Assembly (NCBI GenBank): GCA_024404915.1
Contig: JAKSPJ010000002.1
Span: 1-64,000 of the forward strand
Length of the DNA stretch: 64,000 bases
Reading direction: 5' to 3'
From: Oscillospiraceae bacterium
GTDB lineage: Bacteria > Bacillota > Clostridia > Oscillospirales > Ruminococcaceae
The notes under the pieces are model-generated. The model worked only from the letters and a program-made list of their open reading frames with translations. It did no database searches and was not told the DNA's origin. The translations under genes and the position numbers were made by a program. This document shows, in pieces, positions 1-7,790 of this stretch (position 1 is the first letter of the stretch; every line of letters starts with the position of its first letter).

Positions 1-393
1 CATGAAATGCTTTTACAGTTTATCGAGGATAATAATGTTGATGCTGAAATCGTAAGTGATGAAAAGTATCCTCAGTATGCGGATTCTGTTGTTATTGAAT
101 TCAACATGAAAACAAGTGCAAATACTGAGATTCTTAAATTTGCCGAAGCCGAAAATATCGAAAGAACTTGCTTCAATCTTGTGCCATGTGAAAACAAAGT
201 TGCAATAACAACTGTAAATCCTGATACTGAAACAATTACAACAATTACTACAACTGTTGAAAATAACACAGCAGAAGAATTACCACAGACTGGTATGCCT
301 TATGCAAGAGCAGTTGAAGGAATTGCAGCTCTCCTTACACTCGGCGGTGCAGCACTTATTGTAAAATCACGCAAGGAAAATGATGAAACATAA
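1..393 (+). CDS. C-terminal part of an LPXTG cell-wall-anchored surface protein (5' end outside the window)
   Basis: The reading frame is already open at base 1, so this is the tail of a larger protein. It ends in a textbook sortase sorting signal: LPQTG (bases 280-294), a hydrophobic stretch (AALLTLGGAALIV) and a positively charged end (KSRKEN). A short Thr-rich spacer precedes the motif. Sortase cleaves such signals between Thr and Gly and links the protein to the peptidoglycan. The next gene is a sortase that overlaps or abuts this stop codon, so the pair is probably a dedicated substrate and enzyme. The function of the exposed part cannot be judged from the roughly 130 residues seen. Confidence 0.85.
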   Translation, partial: HEMLLQFIEDNNVDAEIVSDEKYPQYADSVVIEFNMKTSANTEILKFAEAENIERTCFNLVPCENKVAITTVNPDTETITTITTTVENNTAEELPQTGMPYARAVEGIAALLTLGGAALIVKSRKENDET

Positions 394-910
394 ACGTAAC
401 AAGTATATGTTCGGTGTCGGTCTCATTGCTTTGGCAATGGGACTGACACTTTTAGCATATTTCGGATACAATAAAATCAGCCGAGAAATTCGGCTTAAAC
501 GTCTTTTAGAGAATAATGTTGTTTTTGAGATTTCAAATCTGAATATAAAAGTACCTGTTTTAGAAGGAACTGACAATGAAACGTTGTCCGTTGCTGCAGG
601 TCATTTTACGGATACAGGTTCTGTTGGTAAAGGAAATTACTGCATTGCAGGACATAACAGCACCATTTACGCTGAAATATTCAATGACCTTGACAAAATA
701 CAAATCGGTGATGAAATGCATCTGATTGATACTGATGATAAACGAACACGATATACTTACGTTGTTACCGAATATAAAATTGTATCGCCCAAGTCAACTG
801 AGATTTTGAATGATTACGGCGATAACAGGCTTACTGTAATTTCCTGTACGGATGATGGAGAGTACAGACAGATTGTTGTTGGCGATCTTAAGTCGATTCA
901 AAAACCTTAG
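383..910 (+). CDS. Sortase (class B/D-like transpeptidase)
   Basis: A 175-residue membrane-anchored cysteine transpeptidase that attaches LPXTG proteins to the cell wall. An N-terminal membrane helix covers roughly residues 9-28. The catalytic triad is visible: His91 in AGHNS, Cys155 in TVISC, and Arg162 in EYRQIVV. The gene overlaps the stop codon of the LPQTG protein. Two ATGs lie side by side at 380 and 383; I chose 383 because the AAGGA at 373-377 would be only 2 nt from the first. The length is short but normal for a catalytic sortase core. The upstream LPQTG protein is the obvious substrate. The exact class is uncertain from sequence alone. Confidence 0.9.
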   Translation: MKHKRNKYMFGVGLIALAMGLTLLAYFGYNKISREIRLKRLLENNVVFEISNLNIKVPVLEGTDNETLSVAAGHFTDTGSVGKGNYCIAGHNSTIYAEIFNDLDKIQIGDEMHLIDTDDKRTRYTYVVTEYKIVSPKSTEILNDYGDNRLTVISCTDDGEYRQIVVGDLKSIQKP

Positions 911-1012
911 CCTATTGGAACAGCAAAAATCCGTTCCACACAAGTCATAATCAGAATTGTGGAGCATACCATAACAGGCACAAAACCTATTGGAACTGAA
1001 TAACCGCAAGCT

Positions 1013-1051
1013 CTCGGAAACGCTCTGTAAGCGTTTCTGAGGGCTTTTTCT
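1013..1051 (+). terminator. Rho-independent terminator after the sortase gene
   Basis: A 12-bp stem with one mismatch (CTCGGAAACGCT with AGCGTTTCTGAG at 1030-1041) is followed by GGGC and a T-rich run. It lies about 100 nt after the sortase stop. An 11-nt direct repeat (CCTATTGGAAC) sits at about 911 and 987, between the stop and the hairpin. Confidence 0.8.
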
Positions 1052-1139
1052 TTTTAGCGGTCAGTTTTCTGCTCCGCAATGGTGGACGGTGCTGTGTGGC
1101 TTTTTCGTTCACCTGACCATCAAGCTGAAAATGGCGTGA

Positions 1140-1168
1140 TTGACTTTTTCAGTAAGGTTTGATATAAT
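1140..1168 (+). promoter_or_regulatory. Sigma-A-type promoter
   Basis: TTGACT at 1140-1145, a 17-nt spacer and TATAAT at 1163-1168. It faces the short lipoprotein gene and is the best visible promoter for the accessory cluster that follows. Confidence 0.75.
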
Positions 1169-1235
1169 AATGACAAAAGGAAAACACTCAGATTATGTTC
1201 TAATCAAACTCTCGGTTTATAGGAGAAAAATTAAT

Positions 1236-1355
1236 ATGAGAAAAATACTATTACTTGCTTTGCTTGGCATCTTATCATTGAGTTTATTCGGATGCTATGA
1301 AAAAAATAATTTATATAAAGAACTTGATACCGAAAAGGCTGAAACTGTGTGGTAA
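1236..1355 (+). pseudogene. Very short lipoprotein, probably the truncated 5' end of a larger gene
   Basis: The start at 1236 is set by AGGAG at 1221-1225. The 39-residue product is little more than a lipoprotein signal peptide: charged N-terminus (MRKI), hydrophobic core, and a lipobox ending in LFGC, followed by about 19 residues. A genuine lipoprotein of this size would be unusual, so I read it as the surviving 5' end of a gene lost by deletion, although a short functional lipopeptide is possible. It is transcribed from the consensus promoter at 1140-1168 and lies 70 nt before the next gene. Confidence 0.5.
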
Positions 1356-1425
1356 TATAAAGATATGATCACGCATCCCCAGAAAACATTCAGTTAGACG
1401 TAAAATTTTAGAAAAGGATTGTATT

Positions 1426-2460
1426 ATGGAAAAAAATCAATTATGCCCTAATCAGTCTGATAAAGGTACTATTGTTGATAATAATAATGAGTGTGGTAGA
1501 TTAAATGGGTCTCAGGTTTCTGAGAATATGACTAGAGAGTTTGAAACAGTTGACTTGCCGTTTTTTGGATGCGATTTTGATACAGTATATCCCACAATAC
1601 AATCAATACTACCAAAAGAGTCAATTACATTTGATAGATTTGGAGAAAGTGTTGCTATAATGTGTGAGATTATATGCGCATCTATTTGTCACAAGATTAA
1701 TTGGGATTATTTGAGAACTAGAGTATATGAGAAAACACTTAAGAATTCAGATTGGCTACTACCAGATAATTTGAAAACTATTTCTGAAGATGAGGTATAC
1801 GAGTTATTGTGTACATATGAAAAAAAAGAGAGAATTCGAGCAGATGAACGCACAAAAATATTGAGACAAATTGGTTCATGGTCAAAACACTATTTGCAGA
1901 TTAAAGATGTTTTTATGGACAATGATAGATTATTAGATTATGAAGATGTTCATTCTAATTTATTTAAATGCGATGTTTTTTCAAGTGATCCTCAAGAGAA
2001 AAAACTACAACTTTTGATTCAAAAAGTATCGTTTATTAATGGTTTTGAGACATTATCAAGTTATTATCATCCAGCAATTGACTATCATCTCATTAGAAGT
2101 TATTTACGAAGAGGATTAATAATATGCAAAACCAAGAAAGCATGGGATTATATCAATAATGTTGAGGCAAACCGAACTGAAAGAACCGTTGCAGCAATTC
2201 GTATGCATTGCTCAGATATGATTAATGCAGTTAGTCTATATACGCATTTAGATATTAGTACGATTAATCTTATAGAGTGGCATATTGGACGTTCAGTGTG
2301 TATGCAAGAAAAAGCAGATTGCAAATTGGAAACTAAGAGTTCCGAATGGTTAAAGCCTAAATTTGAAGTTTGTCCATTTTATTATACTTGTACAGCAAGA
2401 TGTTATAATCAGAACTACTTAAACATTTCAGAACCCAATTATAATGGAACAAGTTATTAA
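1426..2460 (+). CDS. Unrecognised protein with endonuclease III-like iron-sulfur cysteine loop (possible HhH-GPD base glycosylase)
   Basis: This 344-residue protein has no family I can name with confidence. Its C-terminal half carries an arrangement like the HhH-GPD DNA glycosylases (endonuclease III, MutY): an Asp (Asp219) in PAIDYHLIRSYLRRG, at the place of the catalytic VDTHV-type Asp, followed by cysteines Cys292-X6-Cys299-X16-Cys316-X5-Cys322 and a further Cys326. Endonuclease III has C-X6-C-X2-C-X5-C, so the spacing matches except for a longer middle gap. The N-terminal 60 residues are polar and look disordered. AAAAGGA upstream of 1426 supports the start. It is 20 nt before a radical SAM gene, so the two are probably co-transcribed. 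Low GC suggests transfer. A role in removing or editing a modified base is inference only. Confidence 0.5.
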   Translation: MEKNQLCPNQSDKGTIVDNNNECGRLNGSQVSENMTREFETVDLPFFGCDFDTVYPTIQSILPKESITFDRFGESVAIMCEIICASICHKINWDYLRTRVYEKTLKNSDWLLPDNLKTISEDEVYELLCTYEKKERIRADERTKILRQIGSWSKHYLQIKDVFMDNDRLLDYEDVHSNLFKCDVFSSDPQEKKLQLLIQKVSFINGFETLSSYYHPAIDYHLIRSYLRRGLIICKTKKAWDYINNVEANRTERTVAAIRMHCSDMINAVSLYTHLDISTINLIEWHIGRSVCMQEKADCKLETKSSEWLKPKFEVCPFYYTCTARCYNQNYLNISEPNYNGTSY

Positions 2461-2480
2461 CATAATAATGGAGGACTAAT

Positions 2481-3503
2481 ATGCTACAAATTGCCGGCTA
2501 TGATATATTAGGAAAAGATTCAAATGAAGGAATTCGTTATGCTTGGAAAACTGAGTATAATAAAAAATATATTGAAAGTGCTGCATTCGTTAATAAAACT
2601 AAAGGTGTTTCAGCTGACATTTGTGGTTATACAACATCAGTCAGTTCAGGATGTATCCTTAGAGCTAATCGTAAACAATGTCTGTTTTGTCGCACTGGTA
2701 ATCTCCTACCGTTTGGTGGACTTCTTACATATAGAGATATAGCCAAACAGAATGTTTTTATGGTGTTAACAGATTTGTATTGTTCAGAACATCCTGAACT
2801 TGCATACAAGAAGCGGGAGTTTGCATATATGGGGCAAGGCGAACCAGGTTACTCATATAGTCAAGTTCGGATGGCAATCGAGTTAACAAACAAAGTAATG
2901 CGGCACTTAAATCAAAATGTTTATCGACATATTTTTGCTACATGCGGAGTACCAGAATCAATATTTTGTTATAAAAAAGATGTTAAAGAATATTATACTG
3001 AAAAAGTCACATTACATTTTTCACTCCATGCAACAGAGAGTAGAGACACCATCATGCCAATCGATTCCGTATATCCATTTCGTGATTCTATCGATGCAAT
3101 GAGTGATATAGTAGACATTACTGGTGAAAAGCCATGTATAGGTATTCTTCTATTTAACCATTTTCGACCTAAAGGCAGTAATGCAGAATATACTAATTCA
3201 ATAGAAGCCATTAAGAGTATTATAAGTGTTTTAGATCCCAAAAGATTTCGTCTAAGTTTTTGCGAGTATAATTCATCTGATGAAATAGGTTCTTCTATAA
3301 TTTATCCATCTGAAGTAGCCAAGCGTGTATTAGACACCGCCATAGCAAGCGGTTTTGAAGCAAAACTTTTTTATTCCTTTGGTCATGAAAAAAAGTCTGC
3401 TTGTGGAATGCTTGCTGGAAAAGAACCTGAGTTTGTTGTTTCAAAAAAGTGGGATGAATTAAATGAATATGCAGATGAACTTATAATACGATTTTCGGAA
3501 TGA
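2481..3503 (+). CDS. RlmN/Cfr-like radical SAM protein with atypical CX8CX2C cluster motif
   Basis: A 340-residue protein with the layout of the RlmN/Cfr methyl-synthase family, which methylates adenosine in rRNA or tRNA through a methylated cysteine. Matching landmarks: a SAM-binding Gly-rich stretch (YMGQGEPGYS), LHFSLHATESRDTIMP, corresponding to RlmN's SLHA...R..LMP, and HEKKSACGML near the end, where Cys308 aligns with RlmN's methyl-carrying Cys of the ACGQL motif. Cys48 is a candidate for the second mechanistic Cys. The radical SAM cluster cysteines are Cys58-X8-Cys67-X2-Cys70 instead of CX3CX2C. The start at 2481 has a clear GGAGG. It sits between a glycosylase-like gene and a metallophosphoesterase. 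The housekeeping rlmN would not be expected in this setting, so a specialised RNA or nucleotide modification role is likely. Confidence 0.75.
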   Translation: MLQIAGYDILGKDSNEGIRYAWKTEYNKKYIESAAFVNKTKGVSADICGYTTSVSSGCILRANRKQCLFCRTGNLLPFGGLLTYRDIAKQNVFMVLTDLYCSEHPELAYKKREFAYMGQGEPGYSYSQVRMAIELTNKVMRHLNQNVYRHIFATCGVPESIFCYKKDVKEYYTEKVTLHFSLHATESRDTIMPIDSVYPFRDSIDAMSDIVDITGEKPCIGILLFNHFRPKGSNAEYTNSIEAIKSIISVLDPKRFRLSFCEYNSSDEIGSSIIYPSEVAKRVLDTAIASGFEAKLFYSFGHEKKSACGMLAGKEPEFVVSKKWDELNEYADELIIRFSE

Positions 3504-3514
3504 GAGGGAAAGAA

Positions 3515-3997
3515 ATGAAACTTTTAATGCGTTGGATTCAAATATCAGATGTACACTTTCAAACAAAGGTAAAATCATTCAATACAGGACAATTACGTTC
3601 GAAGCTCCCAGAATACTTGAATAAAATAAAGAATGAAACAGGAGCAATTGATACTCTGATAATAACAGGTGATTATCGATACGCACCTGAAGGTGAAGTA
3701 AATACGACAAATGTGTATGATTATATTTTGAAATTAGCTGATTCCATCAGTGTTGCATGTAACAAAATAGTTACAGTTCCTGGCAATCATGATTTAACTA
3801 GATCTTCTGTCAGAAAAGCTGTAATACTGAAACGAGAACCATGCAAAGTTAGGAAATTGGTTCAGATACATCCAGGTCACGAGCAATGTGCTTCCTACTG
3901 CATACAAAATTTTCCAGTGCTTTATCTTCTCTCGGTAGTAAAACAGGAACAGCCAGAATGGAATGAGGTGCATCCAGTCCCCTGCTTGTGTAAGTGA
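3515..3997 (+). pseudogene. Metallophosphoesterase truncated after the GNHD motif
   Basis: The first roughly 100 residues are a calcineurin-like metallophosphoesterase: MRWIQISDVHFQ (D-x-H metal site), DTLIITGDY and VPGNHDLTRSS (GNHD). The family needs further His-containing motifs and is normally much longer. After about base 3825 the translation is merely the antisense of the TraX fragment, so the original gene ends at a recombination junction. ATG 3515 has GAGGG 6 nt ahead; the alternative ATG 3500 overlaps the stop of the radical SAM gene. Co-transcription with the two preceding genes is clear. Metallophosphoesterases of this kind often head larger proteins in conflict or defence loci, which fits the context but is not proven here. 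Confidence 0.75.
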
Positions 3998-4396
3998 AAT
4001 CAGAATAGCGGATAGAATCAGTCTGACATTCAGGCTGATTCTTTTTTCGCTGACGATAGCCAATGCTCCAAATGAAATTGCCATATTGGATATCACGTTC
4101 ATGTGCAGAAGGTTCTCCCAAATATTCGCAGGAAGCCGATTGCAGACGAACAGAAAATATGCAGGCTGAGACAGAATCCCGAACAGGGCGAGCCGGATTA
4201 AATATTTTTTTCTGCTCCTGGTATAACGGAACCCTTCAGCAAGACAAAAGCACATGAGTGGAGCTGTCAGTCTGCCGAACAGTCTCATGAAGTAGTACAG
4301 CAATGATGTTTCTGGAAGAAATGCAAAGGCAATGTGGTCAATAGTCATCGTCAAAATAGCGAGCCACTTGATGCGACTGGTAGAAAAATTTTTCAT
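3794..4396 (-). pseudogene. traX: TraX family membrane acetyltransferase, C-terminally truncated
   Basis: The N-terminal part is typical TraX: RIKWLAILTMTIDHIAF with the TMTIDH motif, then successive membrane helices and charged loops (SRKKYLIRL). TraX N-acetylates pilin in F plasmids; in Clostridia the genes mark plasmids and integrative elements. The last helices are missing: the frame ends at 3794 after running into DNA of the convergent metallophosphoesterase gene, with the junction near 3820-3840. Its start codon overlaps the stop of the upstream relaxase-like fragment (ATGA), typical of a mobile-element operon. It is probably a remnant, though a short TraX could still be made. Confidence 0.7.
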
Positions 4397-4776
4397 CGTT
4401 CATTTCCTCTTGCAAATCCATTGACAATATTCTGCGAAGCATCAACCAATATTCTTTGTTCTCTCAGCTGCATCACATAGGTTCGATTTGTCACTTGCTC
4501 GATGATGCTAAGGGAATCTGTTACTTCACGAAGTTCATCACGAAGCTTCCTGTGTTCATCAGCTAACCGTTGCAGTTCAGGCTTTGTCCTGTTAATCAGA
4601 TTGTCTATGTTCTTATAGTTCTCTGATGTCAGTCCAGGATACTTTGCAACTTCTTCTCTTGCTTCATGAAGCGTTTCGATTCTCTTATCTAATTTTTCCA
4701 GAAATCCCAGCACCTGTTTCAAAATTATACTTAACGATGCCCTTATCAATTTTGCTGAGAACACCGCCTTTGTCAA
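4393..4776 (-). pseudogene. C-terminal fragment of a probable mobilisation (relaxase-type) protein
   Basis: The translated region from about base 4705 downward is a highly charged helical segment (LEKLDKRIETLHEAREEV, then RLADEHRKLRDELREV) of the kind that ends mobilisation proteins of Clostridial plasmids and integrative elements. The upstream part of the open frame overlaps the nitroreductase gene in another phase and is not its own sequence, so the protein has lost its N-terminal catalytic domain. There is no separate ribosome-binding site. Its stop overlaps the TraX start, so the two came in together. The relaxase assignment is inferred from the helical character and the TraX neighbour, not from catalytic motifs. 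Confidence 0.4.
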
Positions 4777-5350
4777 CTATCTCAACAGATTTATCCTCGT
4801 GAAGTACGATTTCAAATTTCTGCTGATTGACAGCTGTTGGAGCAAGAAGCGCAGCTTCCACACCTTTCATAAACCAATCCGGCTTGCCTGCAATTCCGCC
4901 ACGGACAACTTGTTCTGCGGATTTTGATTTTCTTACTCTGCCATTATTAATGCCATAACCGATTGCGATTACAATTGCAAGACGTTCTCCGTTCTTTATT
5001 TCGGCATTCACATTCTTGGGGCTGAAAGTTCCTGCCCAGCAGGTATTAAGTCCGAGTGTCTGCGCATACAGAACGATTTTTTGACCGTAATAACCTAATC
5101 TCTCGTCAAGAGTTTCGTCGTCTTTTCCGATGCAGGCTATTACACTCGGAGCAGAACCAAGTCCCATAAATTTATTCAACAGCTTATTAAATGTTTTTCC
5201 TGCATCATTTACGAGCTGAATATTCAGATTCCCTTTTTCATTACATTCATTAATAAGTTCATTAAGCTTCTGAATTTTGTCGGATTCAATTTTTTTGTCC
5301 TGATAAGAACGAACCGAGTGACGTTCTTTTACAGCTTCCAGCTCAGTCAT
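4685..5350 (-). CDS. Nitroreductase family protein (FMN-dependent), with altered C-terminal end
   Basis: A 221-residue flavin reductase of the short 'TM1586-like' nitroreductase type. Landmarks: the N-terminal RHSVRSYQDKKI flavin-binding signature, LYAQTLGLNTCWAG, and LLAPTAVNQQKFEI. It should reduce quinones or nitro compounds with NAD(P)H. It is the last gene of the peroxide operon and overlaps ohrR by 8 nt. The family normally ends soon after a KY.FE.GAG stretch; here KYNFETGAG is followed by ISGKIR, which is read from the relaxase fragment. So the natural end was replaced by the deletion junction near 4705. Nearly all of the protein is intact and it is likely still active. Confidence 0.8.
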   Translation of the reverse strand: MTELEAVKERHSVRSYQDKKIESDKIQKLNELINECNEKGNLNIQLVNDAGKTFNKLLNKFMGLGSAPSVIACIGKDDETLDERLGYYGQKIVLYAQTLGLNTCWAGTFSPKNVNAEIKNGERLAIVIAIGYGINNGRVRKSKSAEQVVRGGIAGKPDWFMKGVEAALLAPTAVNQQKFEIVLHEDKSVEIVDKGGVLSKIDKGIVKYNFETGAGISGKIR

Positions 5351-5792
5351 TTTTTAGACCTCCCAATATTTTATAGAGTATTCTGTAAAGCTCATTTGCT
5401 TCATCCTCATCGATTTTCACACATGAACCAACCTGCTGAGGAATTAAAACAGCCTTCTCTCGTAGTTTCATCCCTTCATCGGTAATTTTTACAATAAGAA
5501 CTCTTTCATCGGATTCTGACCTCTGTCGAGTAACAAACCCTTTTTTTTCAAGTGCTTTCAGCAATGGTGTGAGCGTACCTGAATCAAGAAAAAGATATTC
5601 TCCGAGTTCCTTGACGCTTATTTCCTGTTTATCCCATAATACCATCATTGCAATATACTGTGTATAAGTCAGGGCAATTTCACTTAAAAACGGATTGTAT
5701 TTTTTTACAACCTCCTTTGCAGCCGCATAAAGCGGAAAACAAAGCTGATTTTCAAGTCTTAAAGAATCATAACATGTTTCATCAGTCTTCAT
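5343..5792 (-). CDS. ohrR: OhrR-type MarR family organic peroxide sensor-repressor
   Basis: A 149-residue winged-helix MarR protein. The conserved N-terminal sensing cysteine is present (Cys18 in LENQLCFPLYAAA), as in OhrR, where peroxide oxidation releases DNA. The recognition region SVKELGEYLFLDSGTLTPLLK and the wing (RQRSESDERVLIV) are typical. I chose ATG 5792 because the conserved part begins there; the frame stays open further upstream into the TSCPD gene, which it overlaps by 11 nt. It lies fourth in the operon starting with glutathione peroxidase, and the operon promoter overlaps an OhrR-box-like sequence (7762-7790), so autoregulation by organic hydroperoxides is the likely scheme. 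Confidence 0.88.
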   Translation of the reverse strand: MKTDETCYDSLRLENQLCFPLYAAAKEVVKKYNPFLSEIALTYTQYIAMMVLWDKQEISVKELGEYLFLDSGTLTPLLKALEKKGFVTRQRSESDERVLIVKITDEGMKLREKAVLIPQQVGSCVKIDEDEANELYRILYKILGGLKND

Positions 5793-6072
5793 CGTTAAAC
5801 TCCTGAACCTCACCATTCTGCTGAGCTTCATAGGCTCTGCGAACAGCCTTTGCAAGCTGGTCTGCACAGGATGTTCCACGTCTGCCGCATTCAATACCAC
5901 TTAACAGCTTTTCAATATTATCCACAGTCATTCCCTCTGCGAGAATCGGAATAGCTTTAAGATTTCCGTTACAGCCGCCCATAAAAGAAATATTGTGCAC
6001 AATATCGTTTTCTAAATCAACTGAGATTAACTGTGCACAGGTTCCGCTTGTGATATAATCATAATGATACAT
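5782..6072 (-). CDS. TSCPD domain protein
   Basis: A 96-residue protein made of one TSCPD domain, the short module named after a motif also found at the C-terminus of some ribonucleotide reductases. Conserved features visible are the N-terminal TSGTCAQLI, the glycine and cysteine-rich FMGGCNGNLKAI, and the late RGTSCADQLAKAV. Three conserved cysteines suggest metal binding or redox sensitivity. The function is unknown. It is flanked by a radical SAM protein and OhrR in the same operon, overlapping ohrR by 11 nt. Confidence 0.8.
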   Translation of the reverse strand: MYHYDYITSGTCAQLISVDLENDIVHNISFMGGCNGNLKAIPILAEGMTVDNIEKLLSGIECGRRGTSCADQLAKAVRRAYEAQQNGEVQEFNDED

Positions 6073-6088
6073 AATTTATACTCCGAAA

Positions 6089-7174
6089 TTATTTTAAATA
6101 TTTTTCGACTTCGTTTCTCTTTTCAAAGAGAATACAACCACCTTTATGTTCTTCGTTAAGTGTTCCGTTTTCCTGTAATTTTCTGAATAATTCAGATTTC
6201 AAAGCTTCTCTTAAAGATGTATCTTTCACATTTATATCTGAATACGGAGAAAACGGACATGGCTCTGCACCGCCATGTGAATTGATATGGAAAAAACCTC
6301 GTCCTGCCGCAACACATCCGCCGCTTTTTTTCTCATCACCAGGGAAAGAAATAAATACCATTTCAGAGTATTTTTCTCTGATTCTGAGCAGTTTTCTCTC
6401 TGCAATTTCACGATGTTCATTTTCAGGTGCGAGATAACTACTTTCTTCACTAACTGGTACATATTCAACGTAGAATACAGCCTTGCATCCTTTTTCAATC
6501 AGAGATTCTATAAAACTGTCAGAGTATACTTCCTCAAGATTTTTTGTCGTTACTGTGATAGACGCACCGAAAAGAATCCCGTTTTTCTTCATATTATTCA
6601 TAGAAGAAACTATCTTTTCATAGGTACCATTTCCACGTCTGTTATCTGTAGTTTCAGCTTCACCTTCGATGCTGATTACGGGTAAAAGATTGCGATTCTT
6701 TTGGAATAGATTCATATAGTTTTCGTCAATCATAGTTCCGTTTGTGAATATGGGGAAAAGAATATTTCCGAATTCACTTGCGGTCGTAATAACATCTCGT
6801 CTGATCATAGGTTCTCCGCCTGCAAGCAGAATAAAGCTGACCCCGATTTCTTCTGCCTCAATAAAAATTTTTTTCCAGTCATCAGCAGAAAGCTGACAAA
6901 CGGGAGCTGAATCCGAACAAGCGTGATTTGCTCTTGAATAACATCCTGCACAATGCAGATTACAACTGCTAGTTATGCTTGCAATTAAAAACGCAGGAAT
7001 ATGTTCTCCGTTTTCCTCTGCTTTGGCACGCTTCTTTGATGCAAGTTTTGACGCTATGGCAAATTTAGCCATAAAAATACTTTCCGCAGGATTTGAAAGT
7101 GTAGCTTTAACAGCATTTTTTACGATAGTCTCAACACCATTGGAAACATATTCTGTAATACTGAAATCCGACAT
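6089..7174 (-). CDS. Radical SAM protein with SPASM-like C-terminus
   Basis: 361 residues. After a helical N-terminal segment comes the radical SAM cluster motif Cys71-X3-Cys75-X2-Cys78 (CNLHCAGC), then LLAGGEP (SAM-binding GGEP) and a TIM-barrel region. The C-terminal part contains several more cysteines (GGCVAAG, GGAEPCPFSPYS, GGCIL) like a reduced SPASM domain that would hold an auxiliary cluster. I chose ATG 7174 because GAGG lies 8 nt ahead; an upstream GTG at 7183 overlaps that ribosome-binding site. It starts 10 nt after the glutathione peroxidase stop. The substrate is unknown; peptide or protein modification is common for SPASM proteins, but there is no precursor peptide gene adjacent. 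Confidence 0.82.
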   Translation of the reverse strand: MSDFSITEYVSNGVETIVKNAVKATLSNPAESIFMAKFAIASKLASKKRAKAEENGEHIPAFLIASITSSCNLHCAGCYSRANHACSDSAPVCQLSADDWKKIFIEAEEIGVSFILLAGGEPMIRRDVITTASEFGNILFPIFTNGTMIDENYMNLFQKNRNLLPVISIEGEAETTDNRRGNGTYEKIVSSMNNMKKNGILFGASITVTTKNLEEVYSDSFIESLIEKGCKAVFYVEYVPVSEESSYLAPENEHREIAERKLLRIREKYSEMVFISFPGDEKKSGGCVAAGRGFFHINSHGGAEPCPFSPYSDINVKDTSLREALKSELFRKLQENGTLNEEHKGGCILFEKRNEVEKYLK

Positions 7175-7184
7175 ATTATTCACC

Positions 7185-7724
7185 TCAGATTATTTCCTTA
7201 ATTTTAGCTTTTACTTTGTCAAGCGAAGCTGTCGGCTCAAATCTTGCGACAATTTCACCATTTTTATCAATAAGAATTTTAGTAAAGTTCCATTTGATAT
7301 TGCCATTGTTCTTATAATCTTTGTCCATTTTCTTAACGACAGGAGCAAGAATCAGTTTCATAGCGCCATCAAATCCCTCAAATTTTGTGTTGGCAGTAAT
7401 CCACTTATAAAGAGGGATAGCATTTTCACCATTTACATCAATTTTTGAATACTGCGGAAATGAAATCCCGTATCTGCCTGTGCAAAAACTATGAATTTCC
7501 TCATCTGCACCAGGTGCCTGATTTCCGAATTGATTACATGGGAAATCAAGAATTTCAAGCCCCTGTTCATGAAGTTCTTCATAGATGTTCTGGAGTTCTT
7601 CATACTGTGGAGTGAATCCGCAGCCTGTTGCTGTATTGACAATGAGAAGTGTTTTTCCTTTGAATTCAGACAAAGAAACCTCAGAACCGCCCTGTGCCTT
7701 AACAGTAAAATCATATGCGTTCAT
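7185..7724 (-). CDS. Glutathione peroxidase family thiol peroxidase
   Basis: A 179-residue peroxidase reducing organic hydroperoxides and H2O2, in bacteria usually with thioredoxin. Conserved stretches: NTATGCGFTPQYEEL with peroxidatic Cys35 (TGC, not the TGA of selenoenzymes), FPCNQFGNQAPG with the Gln and a second Cys, and WNFTKILIDKNG with Trp-Asn of the active site. ATG 7724 is preceded by GGAGG. It is the first gene of the operon with the radical SAM, TSCPD, OhrR and nitroreductase genes. Control by OhrR of a glutathione peroxidase, rather than the usual ohr gene, fits the same peroxide-defence job. Confidence 0.92.
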   Translation of the reverse strand: MNAYDFTVKAQGGSEVSLSEFKGKTLLIVNTATGCGFTPQYEELQNIYEELHEQGLEILDFPCNQFGNQAPGADEEIHSFCTGRYGISFPQYSKIDVNGENAIPLYKWITANTKFEGFDGAMKLILAPVVKKMDKDYKNNGNIKWNFTKILIDKNGEIVARFEPTASLDKVKAKIKEII

Positions 7725-7761
7725 AAAAATAACCTCCGTTTTAAAATGCAATTCGATTGGG

Positions 7762-7790
7762 TACAATTTAATTATACACAATTAAAGTTA
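7762..7790 (-). promoter_or_regulatory. Candidate OhrR operator overlapping the -10 box
   Basis: A 29-bp AT-rich stretch made of two similar halves, reading on the minus strand TTTAATTGTG followed by TATAATTAAATTGTA. It resembles the tandem TACAATT-AAATTGTA blocks known as the OhrR box in Bacillus. It covers the -10 element, so bound OhrR would block transcription. Confidence 0.6.

Noticed and set aside
911..1000. 11-nt direct repeat CCTATTGGAAC flanking about 75 nt after the sortase gene
   Set aside because: Too short, with no associated integrase or target-site pattern; may be chance.
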